From NCBI GenBank assembly GCA_963070105.1, contig OY718803.1, positions 5,128,507 to 5,192,506 of the forward strand: 64,000 nucleotides of DNA. The letters run 5' to 3'. The DNA is from Litomosoides sigmodontis. Taxonomy: Eukaryota > Nematoda > Chromadorea > Rhabditida > Onchocercidae. A program made the position numbers and the translations under genes. Shown in pieces: positions 1-12,078 of this stretch; positions within the stretch are counted from its first letter, which is position 1, and each line of letters starts with the position of its first letter. The notes below the pieces were generated by a model, which saw nothing but the letters and a program-made list of their open reading frames with translations, was not told the DNA's origin and made no database searches.

Positions 1-154
1 AGCGCCGCAACTGTTGGAATGTTCAGAACAAGTAGTGTTATGTTTTTATCTCCTTAATTTGCAGTAATATTTGCAAAATTTATGAGTGATGCAAAAACGA
101 TCAATTCAGTGGACAGAATTTTTGTGTTGGGTCTTAATGTCCAATCAACTTCAG

Positions 155-1491
155 AAAGGAGAGCCTTCGAATTTAATGAATCTGGAAACAAATATTAATG
201 GTCTAATAGCTGCAGAAGCTGTGAACGGTGCGAAAACGATGGATTTAGTTGATGGTACTCTTATTTATAATTAAAAACAGGCTTTGAAATAATTAAAATG
301 GTTTGAATTATCCCTGTTAAAGTATAACCACAATTCCTTCTACTCGCTAGTTTACTTTTTTCGTTTTTACCTGTTTCGAGTCATTGCTTTGATAAACCCA
401 TTGACTTACATCTATTAAAGACGCAAGATTTTTCCAACTTAAGTTTGACTTTCTTTTGTCTTTTTGTTTGTAGGTTTGATTAATAATTCTTCAACAAATA
501 AAATGTCCTCAAAACCAGCAGCGCCAACACTGAGCGATTTAGACCCTTTCGACTTATTTTCGATGTACGTTTCCTTGTGTTTAATATTTTGGAATAGTTA
601 ATCTATATTGCATACATTTAATTAGTTTCTTTTGAATGTTGATATATCCATGCTTTCATGTACAGAAATTTCTAAATGCATAATGCAGGGATGCATCTAA
701 AAAGCCTTCACAACCTTCAACAATTGCAATTAATACAAATGGCATCGAAGGCGTTCTTTACGTCGATTGTGCTTTCAATGAGAATAGCGTGGCGGTATTG
801 AGGCTTCTGGTCACTAATAATAATCCTTTGCCTGTTGAAGCTTTCAACTTTCAAGCAGCCGTTACCAAGGTTTTTTTTACGTTGGCACTTTTAGGTATGT
901 AAGGCCTTTTCTCATATAGTGGAAATTGATTATAATAGACCTTAAGCACTGTGTGTTTTCATTTAAACTCATTTCATATGTTTTATTTTGTTCTCGTATT
1001 CCGGAAAGAATGTGTTTGCTCCTAGTACCGCGAGTTTCCGAGAATTTCTTTAATGAAACTAATAGGGGGAAGGCGAAGTATAAAGTCACATTTGCTCTGC
1101 TATTGTCTTCTTTTTATCCACTTCATATGGAGATTTTTAGGCGTTTCAAATAGAGTTATTGCCTCCATCTAGTTCAAACTTGCCAGCTAATCGACAGGGT
1201 ACCATCATTCAGATGATAAACATTAGAAGGATATCAACTACTCATCCAGTAAGTATTGAGTATTAAGGATTACTTATTAAAATCAATTTGCAAGAATTCA
1301 GTTGTGGTGTATTTTTTCCAAATCGCGAAATTTTTTAAATATCTTTTAGCATCACAAACGTCATCAATTTTGGGTTCTCGTCATATTGCCTTTTCTTTCA
1401 GCTGAAGATGAGAATCAAAGCATTTTATAAAATTGATGGACGACAGCAGTTAATAGAATGCCTGGTGCCAAGAATTGAAGGACTAAGCTAA
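155..1491 (+). CDS. Gamma-adaptin-ear (GAE) domain protein, AP-1 gamma-like, C-terminal part only
   Basis: Proposed exons are 155-254, 474-564, 689-869, 1141-1248 and 1402-1491 (TAA). All junction phases agree (1, 2, 0, 0). The last three exons encode a gamma-adaptin ear: a beta-sandwich core with 'FNFQAAVTK', then 'IELLPPSSSNLPA', 'GTIIQM' and 'LKMRIKAFYK'. In AP-1 gamma and GGA proteins this domain binds accessory proteins at clathrin-coated trans-Golgi and endosomal membranes. The wording is closer to AP-1 gamma than to GGA ears, but without the trunk or a VHS domain I cannot exclude GGA. The 474-564 exon is hinge-like, low in complexity, and carries a 'DPFDLF' acidic motif of the kind bound by adaptor appendages. 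The 5' part lies left of the window or further upstream. Bases 65-199 hold a second open frame, so the start of the 155 exon is uncertain. Confidence 0.75.
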
Positions 1492-3616
1492 TATGATGCT
1501 TAAGTATTACAGTTATGAATTATTATTTACTATGTTTACATAGTATTCTCGTACTTATCATTCTTTGCCTAGGCATATTGTTAGTTCAAACAAATTGCAG
1601 TTTCAATAATGGGTGAATGAAATTAAAATAATTTCCATAACTACTGTTATTAATATATTAAAAGATCTGCAGTGCAATTAAAATTTATGTGGTATGTCTT
1701 TTCATTTATATGTAAAAATTTTTCTGGTCTGAACACAACGAATTGCATAGAGCTTCATAAGATCACAGTGGTAAATATAGGGAAAATGAAAATATTATAG
1801 GATTATATAATTTTGTACTTGGGAGTACTGTCACTAATTCGTTTTCTAAGAGGGCATAATGATAAAAATGTCTTCCGAAAATTTTGGGTCTTTTAATTTC
1901 GGTCAGTTTGTCTCTTATGTACCTCGCAGTACATTGCTTTATTGATTTATGGCACGAAGGATAAACTTATCTACTTCTCATATTTATTATTCCTTCATTA
2001 GACAAACAAGTCAAAATAATATAGTATTCTTAAAACATAGTAGTCTGTCCTTTATTCATTTCAGAAGGAATAAAATTTTTTTTGCTTACGTTAAAGCATA
2101 AATATGATTTTGATAAGACTTGTGTTTTTTGTGAACTTATGCTAGACAAAGTTTTAGGCCAATTGTTTATCTGGGTGCAGCGATTGTCCATAGTTCAAGG
2201 GACAGTTATAAAACAGCTTGAACATTTGTGATATGTGTAGGTTTTTTTATTTGTTACCATTGTTAATTTCATTGCCTGATTTGTTCATCGAGTTTTTATT
2301 TCCGGGTGTATCAATTTGTAGATTGTTGAGCTTGTTCGAGGCTTATTTAATTGTATTTTAAATTCAAAGAATTCCAAAATATTTGAAATTGTTATATCGC
2401 ATTGTAATTTTGGTGTGAATTTCGGTTTTTTTTGTCGACTGTAAGTTTTGAATTGCAGGACTTTAAAAAACTCTTTTCTCAATTTTGTGCTGCTTCAGCT
2501 GGAAGTACTAACTTCAAGTCGAACAGTAGTTCTTTATTGTGGAAAAATGAATCTTGAAGCTTTAATTTGACAAGTTTTTGCATATCTGTAATATTGAGGC
2601 ATGCACGTAGCTCTCAAGTTCTTATTTCATAATTTGCGAGCAACGAAGTCTTGCTTCATGCTGTTTCACATATCGGTAAGCTGTTTCGTATTTTTAGTTT
2701 TAGTGGTATCAGTTTAGGTACTGCTCATTATACAAATAGGCTGTTCTGCATTAGTTCATTCTTCATGGAGGGCATAGATGAAATATTTGACGACCATAAT
2801 TGGAAACAATGAATAAGAAATAAGAAACAAATGAGTTTGTAAAAACTTTTAGAGCTAAAGTTATTCATCTGTTTCCTACTATTTGGTTATGTATAATTTC
2901 ATTTTCATGTTTTGTTTACTGGTGGTCAAAATGTTATGGAAGTTTAATCTAAAACTTCAGAAGCATTCTCCAATACTGGTTCGACATTAATGAGGTGCTA
3001 AGTTACCATTCTGAGATTTGACACGTCCCTGATAACTTGTTTAACGTCTTCATCGTCTCTTGCCTCGTGTTCTATCACTTTTCATTTCATTCTTTTTTAT
3101 TTAGTGAAGTTTTTTTTCGGAATGAAGTACGTATGTTTTTATAATGACATTGATGTTGTGATAAGAGAATTAGTAAGCGCCTGTATTGATTGTGCTTAGT
3201 ACCACAGATTGAAACTCATATTTATGCGTACGTACGTGTTTGATGCATGGTATAAACGAATCTACGAATAAATGGATAATTAGATCTGTCGGATGAAATG
3301 GTTTTTAGGTTTTGATTTCCATGCAAAAGTGTACGTGTAGAAACCCAAGTCTTATGACCTCATTCTGTATTTCATAAGTGTTTTTTTTGAAAATTATTTA
3401 AAATATATTCGGACGGAGAGTGGTAATATTTCAAAGTTATGAGACGTCCTGTTTAGCTCTCCTTAGTTACGATTGCAAATAGCCGAAATAATGGGTGGTT
3501 CTTACTCACGCTGTCGATGTTATAAAAATATTTAGCTCGTTCATTCGAACATACTTTTAGGTTATTACACAAAGCGGGGAATGCTTGGGTGATTAGGGGA
3601 TTCAGGAAGCGGTGCT
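1492..3616. other. Intergenic, about 2.1 kb
   Basis: AT-rich DNA between the GAE gene and the GBA2 remnant. Open frames here are short, with no codon-phase continuity across splice sites and no recognisable protein. I see no repeat or RNA gene. It presumably contains the 3' UTR of the left gene and the former promoter of the right one. Confidence 0.6.
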
Positions 3617-6007
3617 ATGACCAGCGCGGGTGAAGCGGGAATTAGCGAGTTAAGTCAGAGATACGGTTGGTTTGCACGTGGTGATAAAGTTCCGGATGAA
3701 ATACGGGTGCCCTTTAATCGACCATCGTTTCGCCATATTTATCAGTTACTTCCGTTTTTAAGACGTTATTTGATCTCTTGGCTGAAGAGTATGGCAAGAA
3801 GGAAACACTTCCTATAAACTTCTTCGAACCTCTAACTCATAAACCTTTCTATGGTTTGTGTTGAATTCGAATTTTGAAATAATGTTTTGTAGCGTTACCT
3901 TGAAAATCGAACTTCAGAAGAATATGTTCACTTTTTTCTGTACGACTCCAATACATGGAGTTACGCTTAAAAGTGTACCATTATCTGTTTCAGTTTTATT
4001 TCATTTATTTATATCAACACTTACTGATTTAGTGCATATCTAGTTTGTTAATAGCTTTAGATAGCTTTTAGGAGTTCCCTGTGGTACCATTGGGTCTGGA
4101 TCAATTGTCGTGATTTTCGTGGTGGTTTTTGCAAATTTGGGCTTCTTCCTGGCATTATTGAGCAAAAAATTGATGTTGTGAAAGCTAACCAGGTTATGTA
4201 AATCAAAAGCAATTTCAGTTGCTAGATCTGAATTAAATGAATAAAATTTTAAATTGCAGTTGCAATATTCACATTACTTGTTAGAACTAATGAGGTTGCC
4301 ATGTACTGGAACGAATACTTTTGCAGTTCATTCTCACACTGCGTCGAAAAAAAGAAGGCAATTTATGGAAAACTGTATATCAGAAAGTTTTATGTGCCTG
4401 TTCGTCAATGTCTTCTGGACGTGAAGAGCTTGCTTCGTGGGATTTTTCGTTTCCTCCAGACAAACCTACAAGTTCAGATGCACACAGTTCTTATTGTAAA
4501 AAGGAAACTGAACTCGGGAATGTAATATTCACTTGATATGAACTCTTTTCTTGTTATGAATCAATGTTTCTTGGGATAAAAGTCATCCGTTTCTCATTTA
4601 AGGTTCAACTAAGTTTCTTTCACTAAAAAGACATATTTGATTTTAGAGGTCTATATCCGCGTTCTTGGACATACTATTCGATTCCAGAGTTTAGTTTCAC
4701 TTTATGCATTCGGCAAGTCTCGCCAGTTATACCGAATGATTACGAGGTAATTGTTTATTATATATAGTGATGAACTTATTTCAGGATAGCTCACCAGTTA
4801 CTGTTTTCATAATTGATGCCGAGAATCGGTCTGATGTCCATTTACAAGTTTCTATTACGTTCACATTTCGGAATGGCACTGGTTATCAAAAATGGTGCAG
4901 TGAAAGCGTTTGTAAAGCTGATATTTTCGAAGAGAATGATGGATCATCGCTAGGTAGGTCATTAAATAATATGTAAACTGTGAACTTCCTCTATTCAACT
5001 TCTGAATATATGTATTATATTGCATTATATTAGTTTTGTATTATAATATAATATTATATTATATTATATTATATTATATTATATTATATTATATTATATT
5101 ATATTATATTATATTATATTATATTATATTATATTATATTATATTATATTATATTATATTATATTATATTATATTATATTATATTATATTATATTATATT
5201 ATATTATATTATATTATATTATATTATATTATATTATATTATATTATATTATATTATATTATATTATATTATATTATATTATATTATATTATATTATATT
5301 ATATTATATTATTATATTATTATTATTATATTATTATTATATTATTATTATTATATTATTATTATTATATTATTATTATTATATTATTATTATTATATTA
5401 TTATTATTATATTATTATTATTATATTATTATTATTATATTATTATTATTATATTATTATTATTATATTATTATTATTATATTATTATTATTATATTATT
5501 ATTATTATATTATTATTATTATATTATTATTATTATATTATTATTATATTATTATTATATTATTATTATATTATTATTATTATATTATATATGTAAAAGT
5601 AGATATCCGAAATTTTTGTTTTTTGAAATACCCACATTTTCGGAAATATTCATATTTACACTAACATTCATATTTCTATGATTAGGCCTGTGTAGTTATG
5701 AGTTCTCATCGCTCGTTGTCATAACTTTCACTACTCATCGTTGTGTGCATTATCAACATACTCCACATATTGCTTAAATTTCTAAATTGTTTTGTAGGGT
5801 TATATTCAGCGTGGTTTTGACACAGCATGGGGCTGTTACGATGCATGTTACAATCGTTTTCGACTACAGTATCAGACTCCTGAAGCCATTTATGAAGACC
5901 GTTTCTACCGTGCAATTAGCTACATGCGGCCTTTGCGTATTTGGGCAATTCAATGGACTTTACTGAGGCAGTTGAAAAAGTTTTCGAGCATGATTCCACT
6001 GTTCTGA
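3617..6007 (+). pseudogene. GBA2: GBA2-type non-lysosomal glucosylceramidase (GH116) remnant, catalytic domain missing
   Basis: Intact GBA2 cleaves glucosylceramide to glucose and ceramide on cytosolic membrane faces; human GBA2 is about 930 residues. Homologous exons here are 3617-3853 ('YGWFARGDKVPDE' to 'KPFYG'), 4072-4192 ('[12 protein letters not shown]', then '[15 protein letters not shown]'), 4327-4495 ('FILTLRRKKEGN'), 4631-4746 ('[14 protein letters not shown]'), 4785-4953 ('VFIIDAENRSDVHL') and 5798-6007 ('YQTPEAI', '[12 protein letters not shown]', TGA). Exon 1 changes frame at about 3764-3772 and exon 2 at about 4103-4110. Each is cured by one extra base, and the exon lengths are each one base short of the phase needed. 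Exon 4785-4953 ends in phase 1 but the last exon opens in phase 0. About 500 residues between them, including both catalytic acids of the family, are absent; an ATATT satellite sits there. AATAAA occurs at 6185. Assembly collapse at the satellite could explain the gap but not the frameshifts. Confidence 0.8.
5043..5590. repeat. ATATT pentanucleotide satellite grading into an (ATT)4AT 14-mer array
   Basis: About 265 bp of near-pure ATATT pentamer (to about 5310) is followed by about 280 bp of a 14-nt unit, four ATT plus AT. There are no GC bases inside. The switch of period suggests two rounds of expansion from one seed. It lies between the last upstream and the terminal exon of the GBA2 remnant, where the catalytic exons should be. 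The long open frame through it is only the repeat read as Tyr/Ile/Leu. Confidence 0.97.
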
Positions 6008-7188
6008 AACACATCTATACTAGTGACCCATTGGAATGTGGGAAATTTCGTCATCAGAAGTGAGGAAAAGCAGGAATTTTAAAAAAATTTCAAGAGTCCG
6101 AAAATTTCCAGCTTCCGAGAAGCATATATAATGTTTTTTTGAAAAGAATTTCATACTACGTCCTCAACAGCCTTGGTCCGACGTAATAAATAGCTGTAGT
6201 CTAAAACTACACTAATAAGACAGGACCAGCAAGAGTAGGACCCTAAGAGCAGACTTCGAGACTCGCTTAAAATTCTCTAGCATAATTTGATTTGCATTGT
6301 GGTTTTTCTTTTCGTTGCGAAACAACTCTATGATAAAACCAGAAAGAACTCCTCGAATACCAGGATTATTACTGGCAGCAAGGAATAACTGTAGCTGAAT
6401 GACATAAAAAGACACATTTTCTGGTTTATGATGTTGCTCGTCCTTTATGATAGATTATTGCTTTCTTTTACGTGTGTTATTCAAAATTGATAAAATAAGG
6501 ACATTAACAATATAGAGAGAATAAATTATTCTGGAAAGCGTAAATTATAAAGCAGTTGGAATCACTATAACATAACAATGCAATGTGGAAAGGTGTACAA
6601 AATAATACAGGAAGTTGAAGGGTTATTACAAATGAATGCAGTAATGTAACGGATTCAACATTAAACCTGGCTTTCCTGTGAAACTTCCAACGAACAAATC
6701 CCACAGAATTTCACCTAAATTACAAACTAACGTATATATATATATATATATATGCTAGAAATTTGTGAAAGATTTATTGAAATACAATTTAATAAAAACT
6801 CATTAAGTTGCTTCATAAAGACGGATTGTCCGCAGACTTGCTCAATGGATATAACGCATCAGGCAACGTATTACCATACCAATGCTGAAATATCATTTGA
6901 TTTGGTAAGCGTTCCATCAGACTCGGCAAAGTGCATTTATATTGCATTTATATTAGCTACTCACTAAATGGAAGCTGAACGGATCAAGCTTTGAAAACTG
7001 TCTCGCATAATACAGGAAATACCTTTCAGTTCTTCGAATTTCGAAACGCAAGTTTCTGTGCTATAGGATTTAACAAACTCGTGCAAAAATTGTTGACTGC
7101 TGAAGCTCTTATTAATCAAGATTTCGAAATCCGTAGCTTGAAAGCATAGCCAATTTTCATCCATCTATCATTTCAAAATCTATCATTT
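6008..7188. other. Intergenic between convergent GBA2 remnant and TMEM14; (TA)n at 6731-6754
   Basis: Holds the 3' regions of the two converging genes and a 24-bp TA microsatellite at 6731-6754. A minus-strand open frame at 6212-6415 begins at a good acceptor (CATTCAG) and is hydrophobic at its end. An alternative terminal TMEM14 exon here is conceivable, but the simple model gives a better protein length. Confidence 0.55.
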
Positions 7189-8111
7189 TTATAACATGCG
7201 ATACGTAGTCAAATGACCTTCTCGCAAATAAATATGATAAATAAAGAGTGTGGAAACCGACCTCAAAACTGTAATTATTCCAGAAGGCATAATTTTACCG
7301 GACTGGACGAAACGACTACCCATTGCCAACGTAAGGCCGAAACTAACAGCTGGAAAACACAAAGAAAAAGTTATTTATAAACATATTATGTAATAAAACA
7401 ATAAAATCATGCTTGAAATTGGTAGCTGCTGAAAATCAATATCTAAAAACTCATTTGATTAACTTGGTTGACAAATAAACTAGGAATGGACTGCTACGCT
7501 ACTCTTTTCTTATCGGAGATATACTATGTACGTCATGAAAGTGGTCATTTCATGTCGAATAGTAAAACGCCATCATTAAAATTAATAGTGAATCTTGTGC
7601 TGTAAGCTACAACAGTTCTTTAGTGAAAGACTTGACCCAGGAATTCTCAGTTTGAAGTCGTAAAAAAAATCAAGCTCCCGATATTTCGCACATAATTCCT
7701 CCGGCACTAACGTTCACAACAGGATTAGGAAAATGCAATTAATGAGGTTTGATAAAAACCTACCTAAAAGCATGAGATTATTATTGAAATAAGCAGCAAA
7801 GCCTGCAGCACTTCCAAAACCGAGTCCAGCAGCTAGCGACGCGGTACTGCCTAAATCAAAAAAAAACCACTCCTTGTTAAACTGGATCTCTCTATCACTT
7901 AAATAAAACGACTTGATTTCCTGAATAAGCATAACATTCATAAAGATTTGAACAACTTGTGGTACTCGTTAAACCAAAGGACCAAAAAAATAACAATCGA
8001 GGAATCAGAACGACCTGCTTTGACGTAGCCAACCAAACCACCAATTACAATAATGCCGGCGTATGTAAGATCTAGTAAGTCGCCCATAATAACACCTAAA
8101 TTTTCGTCCAT
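7189..8111 (-). CDS. TMEM14: TMEM14 family mitochondrial membrane protein
   Basis: Three exons on the minus strand: 8111-8015, 7850-7764 and 7349-7189 (TAA). Phases are 1 and 1, giving 114 residues, close to the 112 of human TMEM14C. The first helix is 'LDLTYAGIIVIGGLVGYVKAG', where YVKAG is the family signature. It is followed by 'SLAAGLGFGSAAGFAAY' (Gly/Ala-rich helix 2) and 'MGSRFVQSGKIMPSGII', matching the conserved RFxxSGKxMPxG segment. TMEM14 proteins are small multi-pass mitochondrial proteins; TMEM14C is linked to porphyrin import in vertebrates, and nematode filarids do not make haem, so the role here is open. The start is 8111; Met at 8087 (MGDLLDL) or 8132 is also possible. The last ~17 residues diverge from the family, so the terminal exon boundary is the weak point. 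Confidence 0.82.
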
Positions 8112-9852
8112 TACGCAACACTTACTTGTCAAAAAGGAATTGATGAAGGAAAAATAGTCGTAAGAAATGAAGAAACTGAGAATTTAACAAACATTACAAG
8201 AATGAGTGAAATTTGAAAGATTTAAAGGTGAAAGAAATGAAGGGCAGTGAGCCGCTGCTATGCGACATCGGTGTAGCGCGCAAAGAACGAATTTGACAAA
8301 TTGCCATACAATGCAATGCAACGATGTGACAAAGTAGAAAGCGAAAATACTGCAAAACGAAGTAGAAAAGGAAGGGACAGTTACCTTGACCTGACTGACA
8401 TCGCCCACCACGTTTGTCAACAAAAGTTAGCAATTTGACACCAATTTTCAACTAATCTCCACTGTCCCCTACAACTGTTATGGTTTACATGCAACGAACA
8501 GTGCAACACAGATTGCGCGCTATGCGGAATTGTCACAGCGATGAGCAAAACAGTAAGGAAGGGCGGAAGAGAGGTGGAAATCATCAAACGAAGACGCCGT
8601 AATCTAAATGGATGTTTCGGTTGCGCAGCTTGCTCTTTACTTTATTGTCTTTTTGCTTTCTTTCTTTAAAAGACGGTGCTGGGAAGGACTGTATGCTTTT
8701 TATACTTGCCAATGTGGAGGAAAGAAATTCAAACGGCTTTTCTTTCAAGTCTTTTGTACGTTTTCTTGAACGTCAAATTTTTTGACTTCTTTATGGAGTG
8801 TACTCTCAGGTCACTTTCGAGGAACCAACTCATTCGCTTTTCATGTGCTTCAGGAGACGTTTATTTGTTTGCGTATTCAAGCGAGTTGATTTTACGTGTC
8901 ACTTATCCTTCTCGACTGATATCGAGCGTTTGAAATTGGCCAAGATACGTTTTGCAGAAAACTGTGTAAAATCAGCACTTGTTGCATTTATTTCGTGCCG
9001 TTTTAGCATGGAACACAACCTTCTTCTTTTTCTTTTAAAAATTCCAAGTGAATAATATACATAATGTAACTCTCAGCACAGGAGGGACTGTGAGGTAGAT
9101 ATTAGCAGTTATTTGGTAGTTCAGCTTCATGGGTCATCGAAGCTGGAAAATGTTGTCGGCAAAGAGTAGGAAATTTTCTTCGTATTGAGAACTCACTCAT
9201 TTTACTTATTTCGTCAGATTCTCATTAAAAAATAAGAGTAATAGTAGCGTCACTCTATCTTCAAACTTTTCAGCAGAAAGAATTCTGCAAATTTGACCAA
9301 ATTTCCCCTCATTCCGTGGAAATTCTTCTGTTAGCTCTCTGGCCACTTAGTAATAATACAAACTCTGTACTGCTTCTTTCCTTCCGGAAGGACAAGGCAC
9401 ATTTCTAATGACATCTTCAACTTTGAAACGAATTTAACAAAGAAGGAGTGGCTGGAATGAAGGAATTTTCAATTTGTGTTACAGTGAGGAAAACGATTGC
9501 TTCAAATTAATTGCTCGAAGAATTTTGCTGGAAAGTTCGGGAAAACGCAATTAACTAGTTAATGATTAAAATTAATTAATTCTCATGCCGAAAATGATTT
9601 TTGGGAAGTATTTCTGGAGCACATCGTAACATAATATTTCTATTTTGTTCCCTTTAAATTTGAAAAATTTCCAAGAATTCCAACAAAGGGGGATGTAACT
9701 TTCCTATGAAGGAGTGGCTCGAATGTAAAATTCAGAATTCATTGGAAGAGAAACTAATGTCATTTTGGTCGGCATACGACCTTGATGTCTTAGAATGAAT
9801 TGCTGGAAAAGATGGTGCCACCCCGTTGAGATCTGTTCTAAATTATCTACGT

Positions 9853-9855
<3 letters not shown>

Positions 9856-9905
<50 letters not shown>

Positions 9906-9909
9906 CACA
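9856..9909. repeat. (CA)n microsatellite
   Basis: Pure CA dinucleotide run interrupted once by GC near its right end, followed by an alternating TA/CA tract to about 9950. On the minus strand it produces an apparent Cys-Val repeat frame that is not a gene. Confidence 0.97.
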
Positions 9910-10558
9910 TCACATAATATATACATATATATGTACGCATACACATATTATGAATAGGTTGAAAATTTCTACATTCGTTACAGATTGGGTACGTTGGTGA
10001 TGACTTTGATATCATGCGACTTCGATTCAAGTACGTGAAGCAGAGGAATGCCGCCTATGGCAGTCCTGGATGGAGCGACGCCCAACTAATTCCTCCATTA
10101 ATTCAGTAGTAATTTGCCGCAAAATTTACTTTCAAATTATTTCTTACTTTGATTGCTCTGTATGGCAATATCGACAAGAATGTTCCACAGTTCTTCTTTC
10201 CTTTTGGAACAAAAAGGACCAATCGGAATTGAAGCGATCGGTTGATAACGCATTCATTTTGTCAACAAGTGTTTTATAAATGGGTTTGAGAAATTTCAAT
10301 ATTTCGTCTCGGGAATATTACAACTGGAATACCGCACTTCACACCTCCTCCCTACCTATCCTCCTCGTATTCCAATAAATGTTTGTCGGGTCATTAACTA
10401 AAATCTCGAGACTTTCGCACAGATTTCAGTTCCAATGATGCCTTCTTTCAGCAGTTAGCATCTCAGCGTTTGTTTGCAATATATTTCAATTTCCCTCTTC
10501 ATCTCCACTGATTCTATAAAGAAAATTCTTTCATTACAACTTCTCTCTTCAATCCCTA

Positions 10559-10615
10559 CAAAACTTTCAACTTTTCCACTCATTTTCAAAACTTTTCAAC
10601 TTTTCCACTCATTTT
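10559..10615. repeat. Tandem duplication, two copies of 28-29 bp
   Basis: Copies at 10559-10586 and 10587-10615 differ only by one T in a homopolymer. The unit is pyrimidine-rich on this strand. Confidence 0.9.
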
Positions 10616-12078
10616 AACTCATATCTCTTTTCAACCACCGCTGTATTTCAGCAAAAATTTTGGAAAACTCCAGAAGGGACAGAAACCAAACCGATTTTGC
10701 AAATAATCTGCTAAATTGTAACAAGTAAAATTTTATTATCACAGCCTTCATTCCAACGAAAGAAATCCGCCTAATCATTTTAGTTCTAATTTTAATAAGT
10801 AAATAAGCATATATTTCGTTCTTAAATGAGTAGGAATCCACAGGAGGCACTTTCACTCTTTGCTTGCATAATTTTTCATTAAACTAAAAGTTGCGACAAT
10901 TCGGAGTCAAACTATTTATTACATGAGAGCGAGAGGGATCGGACGCACTTTTATCTTTTGATGAATTTAAAAGCTAACAAAAAGAAAAGCTTTTGGTTCC
11001 AACAGAACTATGTTAGCTGTTGGAGGGAGCAAGTTTTTATACAATTTATGTTTTAAATAGTCCCTTTCTTCATCTGACGTTTTTCATTTTGAAATTCCAT
11101 TAGTTGCAAAGAAGGAAGTTGCTACCTTATGCAAGGGTGCCTGTAGCCAATTTGCAATGATATGGCTTATCGACCATTGATTAACCTTATTCATCCTGTT
11201 GTACTGATTGTAACTTGTTGAGCATACCTGTCTCCCTTTATTTTACAATCCACAAACGCGCCTCGATTGGACCGTAATGATTTGGCATTACTATGAAGGC
11301 AATTTTATAGCTTGTGATTATAATTAAAATTTCTAATGACTTGCTTGGCAGTTTTATATATTTTCGTAAAGCTGTAATCAACTGATTTTTTATTTCAACT
11401 TATTTTTATGGCTTATTTTTTTTGTTTCAATTTATTTTTATGGCTTAGACTTTTTGTTTTGATTTGAAATAACCATTGAAGGTCAAACATATAGTGCCTC
11501 TTTGAGCCTATTTTTTTGTAAATAAAAATAATACATGAATCGCTGACTTCGATGATTTGAATGATTTTCTAATTTAAACTTAAATAAAGGTACTCTTAAC
11601 CTTTTTTCTATAGAATTGAGCATTTCTAACTTAAGATTCTTGAATTGAAAGATTAGTGATCGTTAATTGATCCTATTTTGCACTTATTCATTGCTAACTA
11701 CCTGTACTTTTAATTTTTTCCTGCTTAATTTATAAATATTTGTCTCAAATTGTGACATAATTCTTAGGTTAGTTTTTTAAATTGCAAATTGTTTTCTTTT
11801 TCCTTTTTGTTCTTTTAAAAATACGAAATTACTGTTAGAAAAGAGTGTTTCAGAAGGTCGCTTATTTTTTGAGAGTTGTTTCGGATGTGCAAAGCGATTT
11901 ATTGAATAATGCAAGCTGTACTTCGATAGCGTCAGATTCTAACTTCTTGTTTTCGACGGTATTTATGAGTATTTTCTCAAAAAGTGTAAAATAAAACAAG
12001 TACTGCATTATTTCAGAACTGTTTGAATCGAACAAAGAAAATGGACCGGCAAGAAGTCGGTTTCAGGTGTGTTACTGA

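Larger units (their letters stand above)
8112..12078. other. Intergenic, about 4 kb, no supported gene
   Basis: This is the divergent upstream region of TMEM14 (-) and of the hypothetical gene beginning at 12079 (+). I found no exon chain with compatible splice phases and no recognisable domain. It contains a CA microsatellite (9856-9909), a 29-bp tandem duplication (10559-10615) and long T-rich stretches around 11340-11830. Loosely similar 'GAAGGAGTGGCT' tracts occur at about 9443 and 9709, too short to call a repeat family. Confidence 0.55.

Noticed and set aside
5036..5596. 186-codon open frame of Tyr/Ile/Leu repeats
   Set aside because: It is only the ATATT/ATT satellite read in one frame; no splice context or protein character.
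9704..10030. Minus-strand 108-codon frame with a Cys-Val run
   Set aside because: The centre is the CA microsatellite and the flanks show no domain or splice partners.
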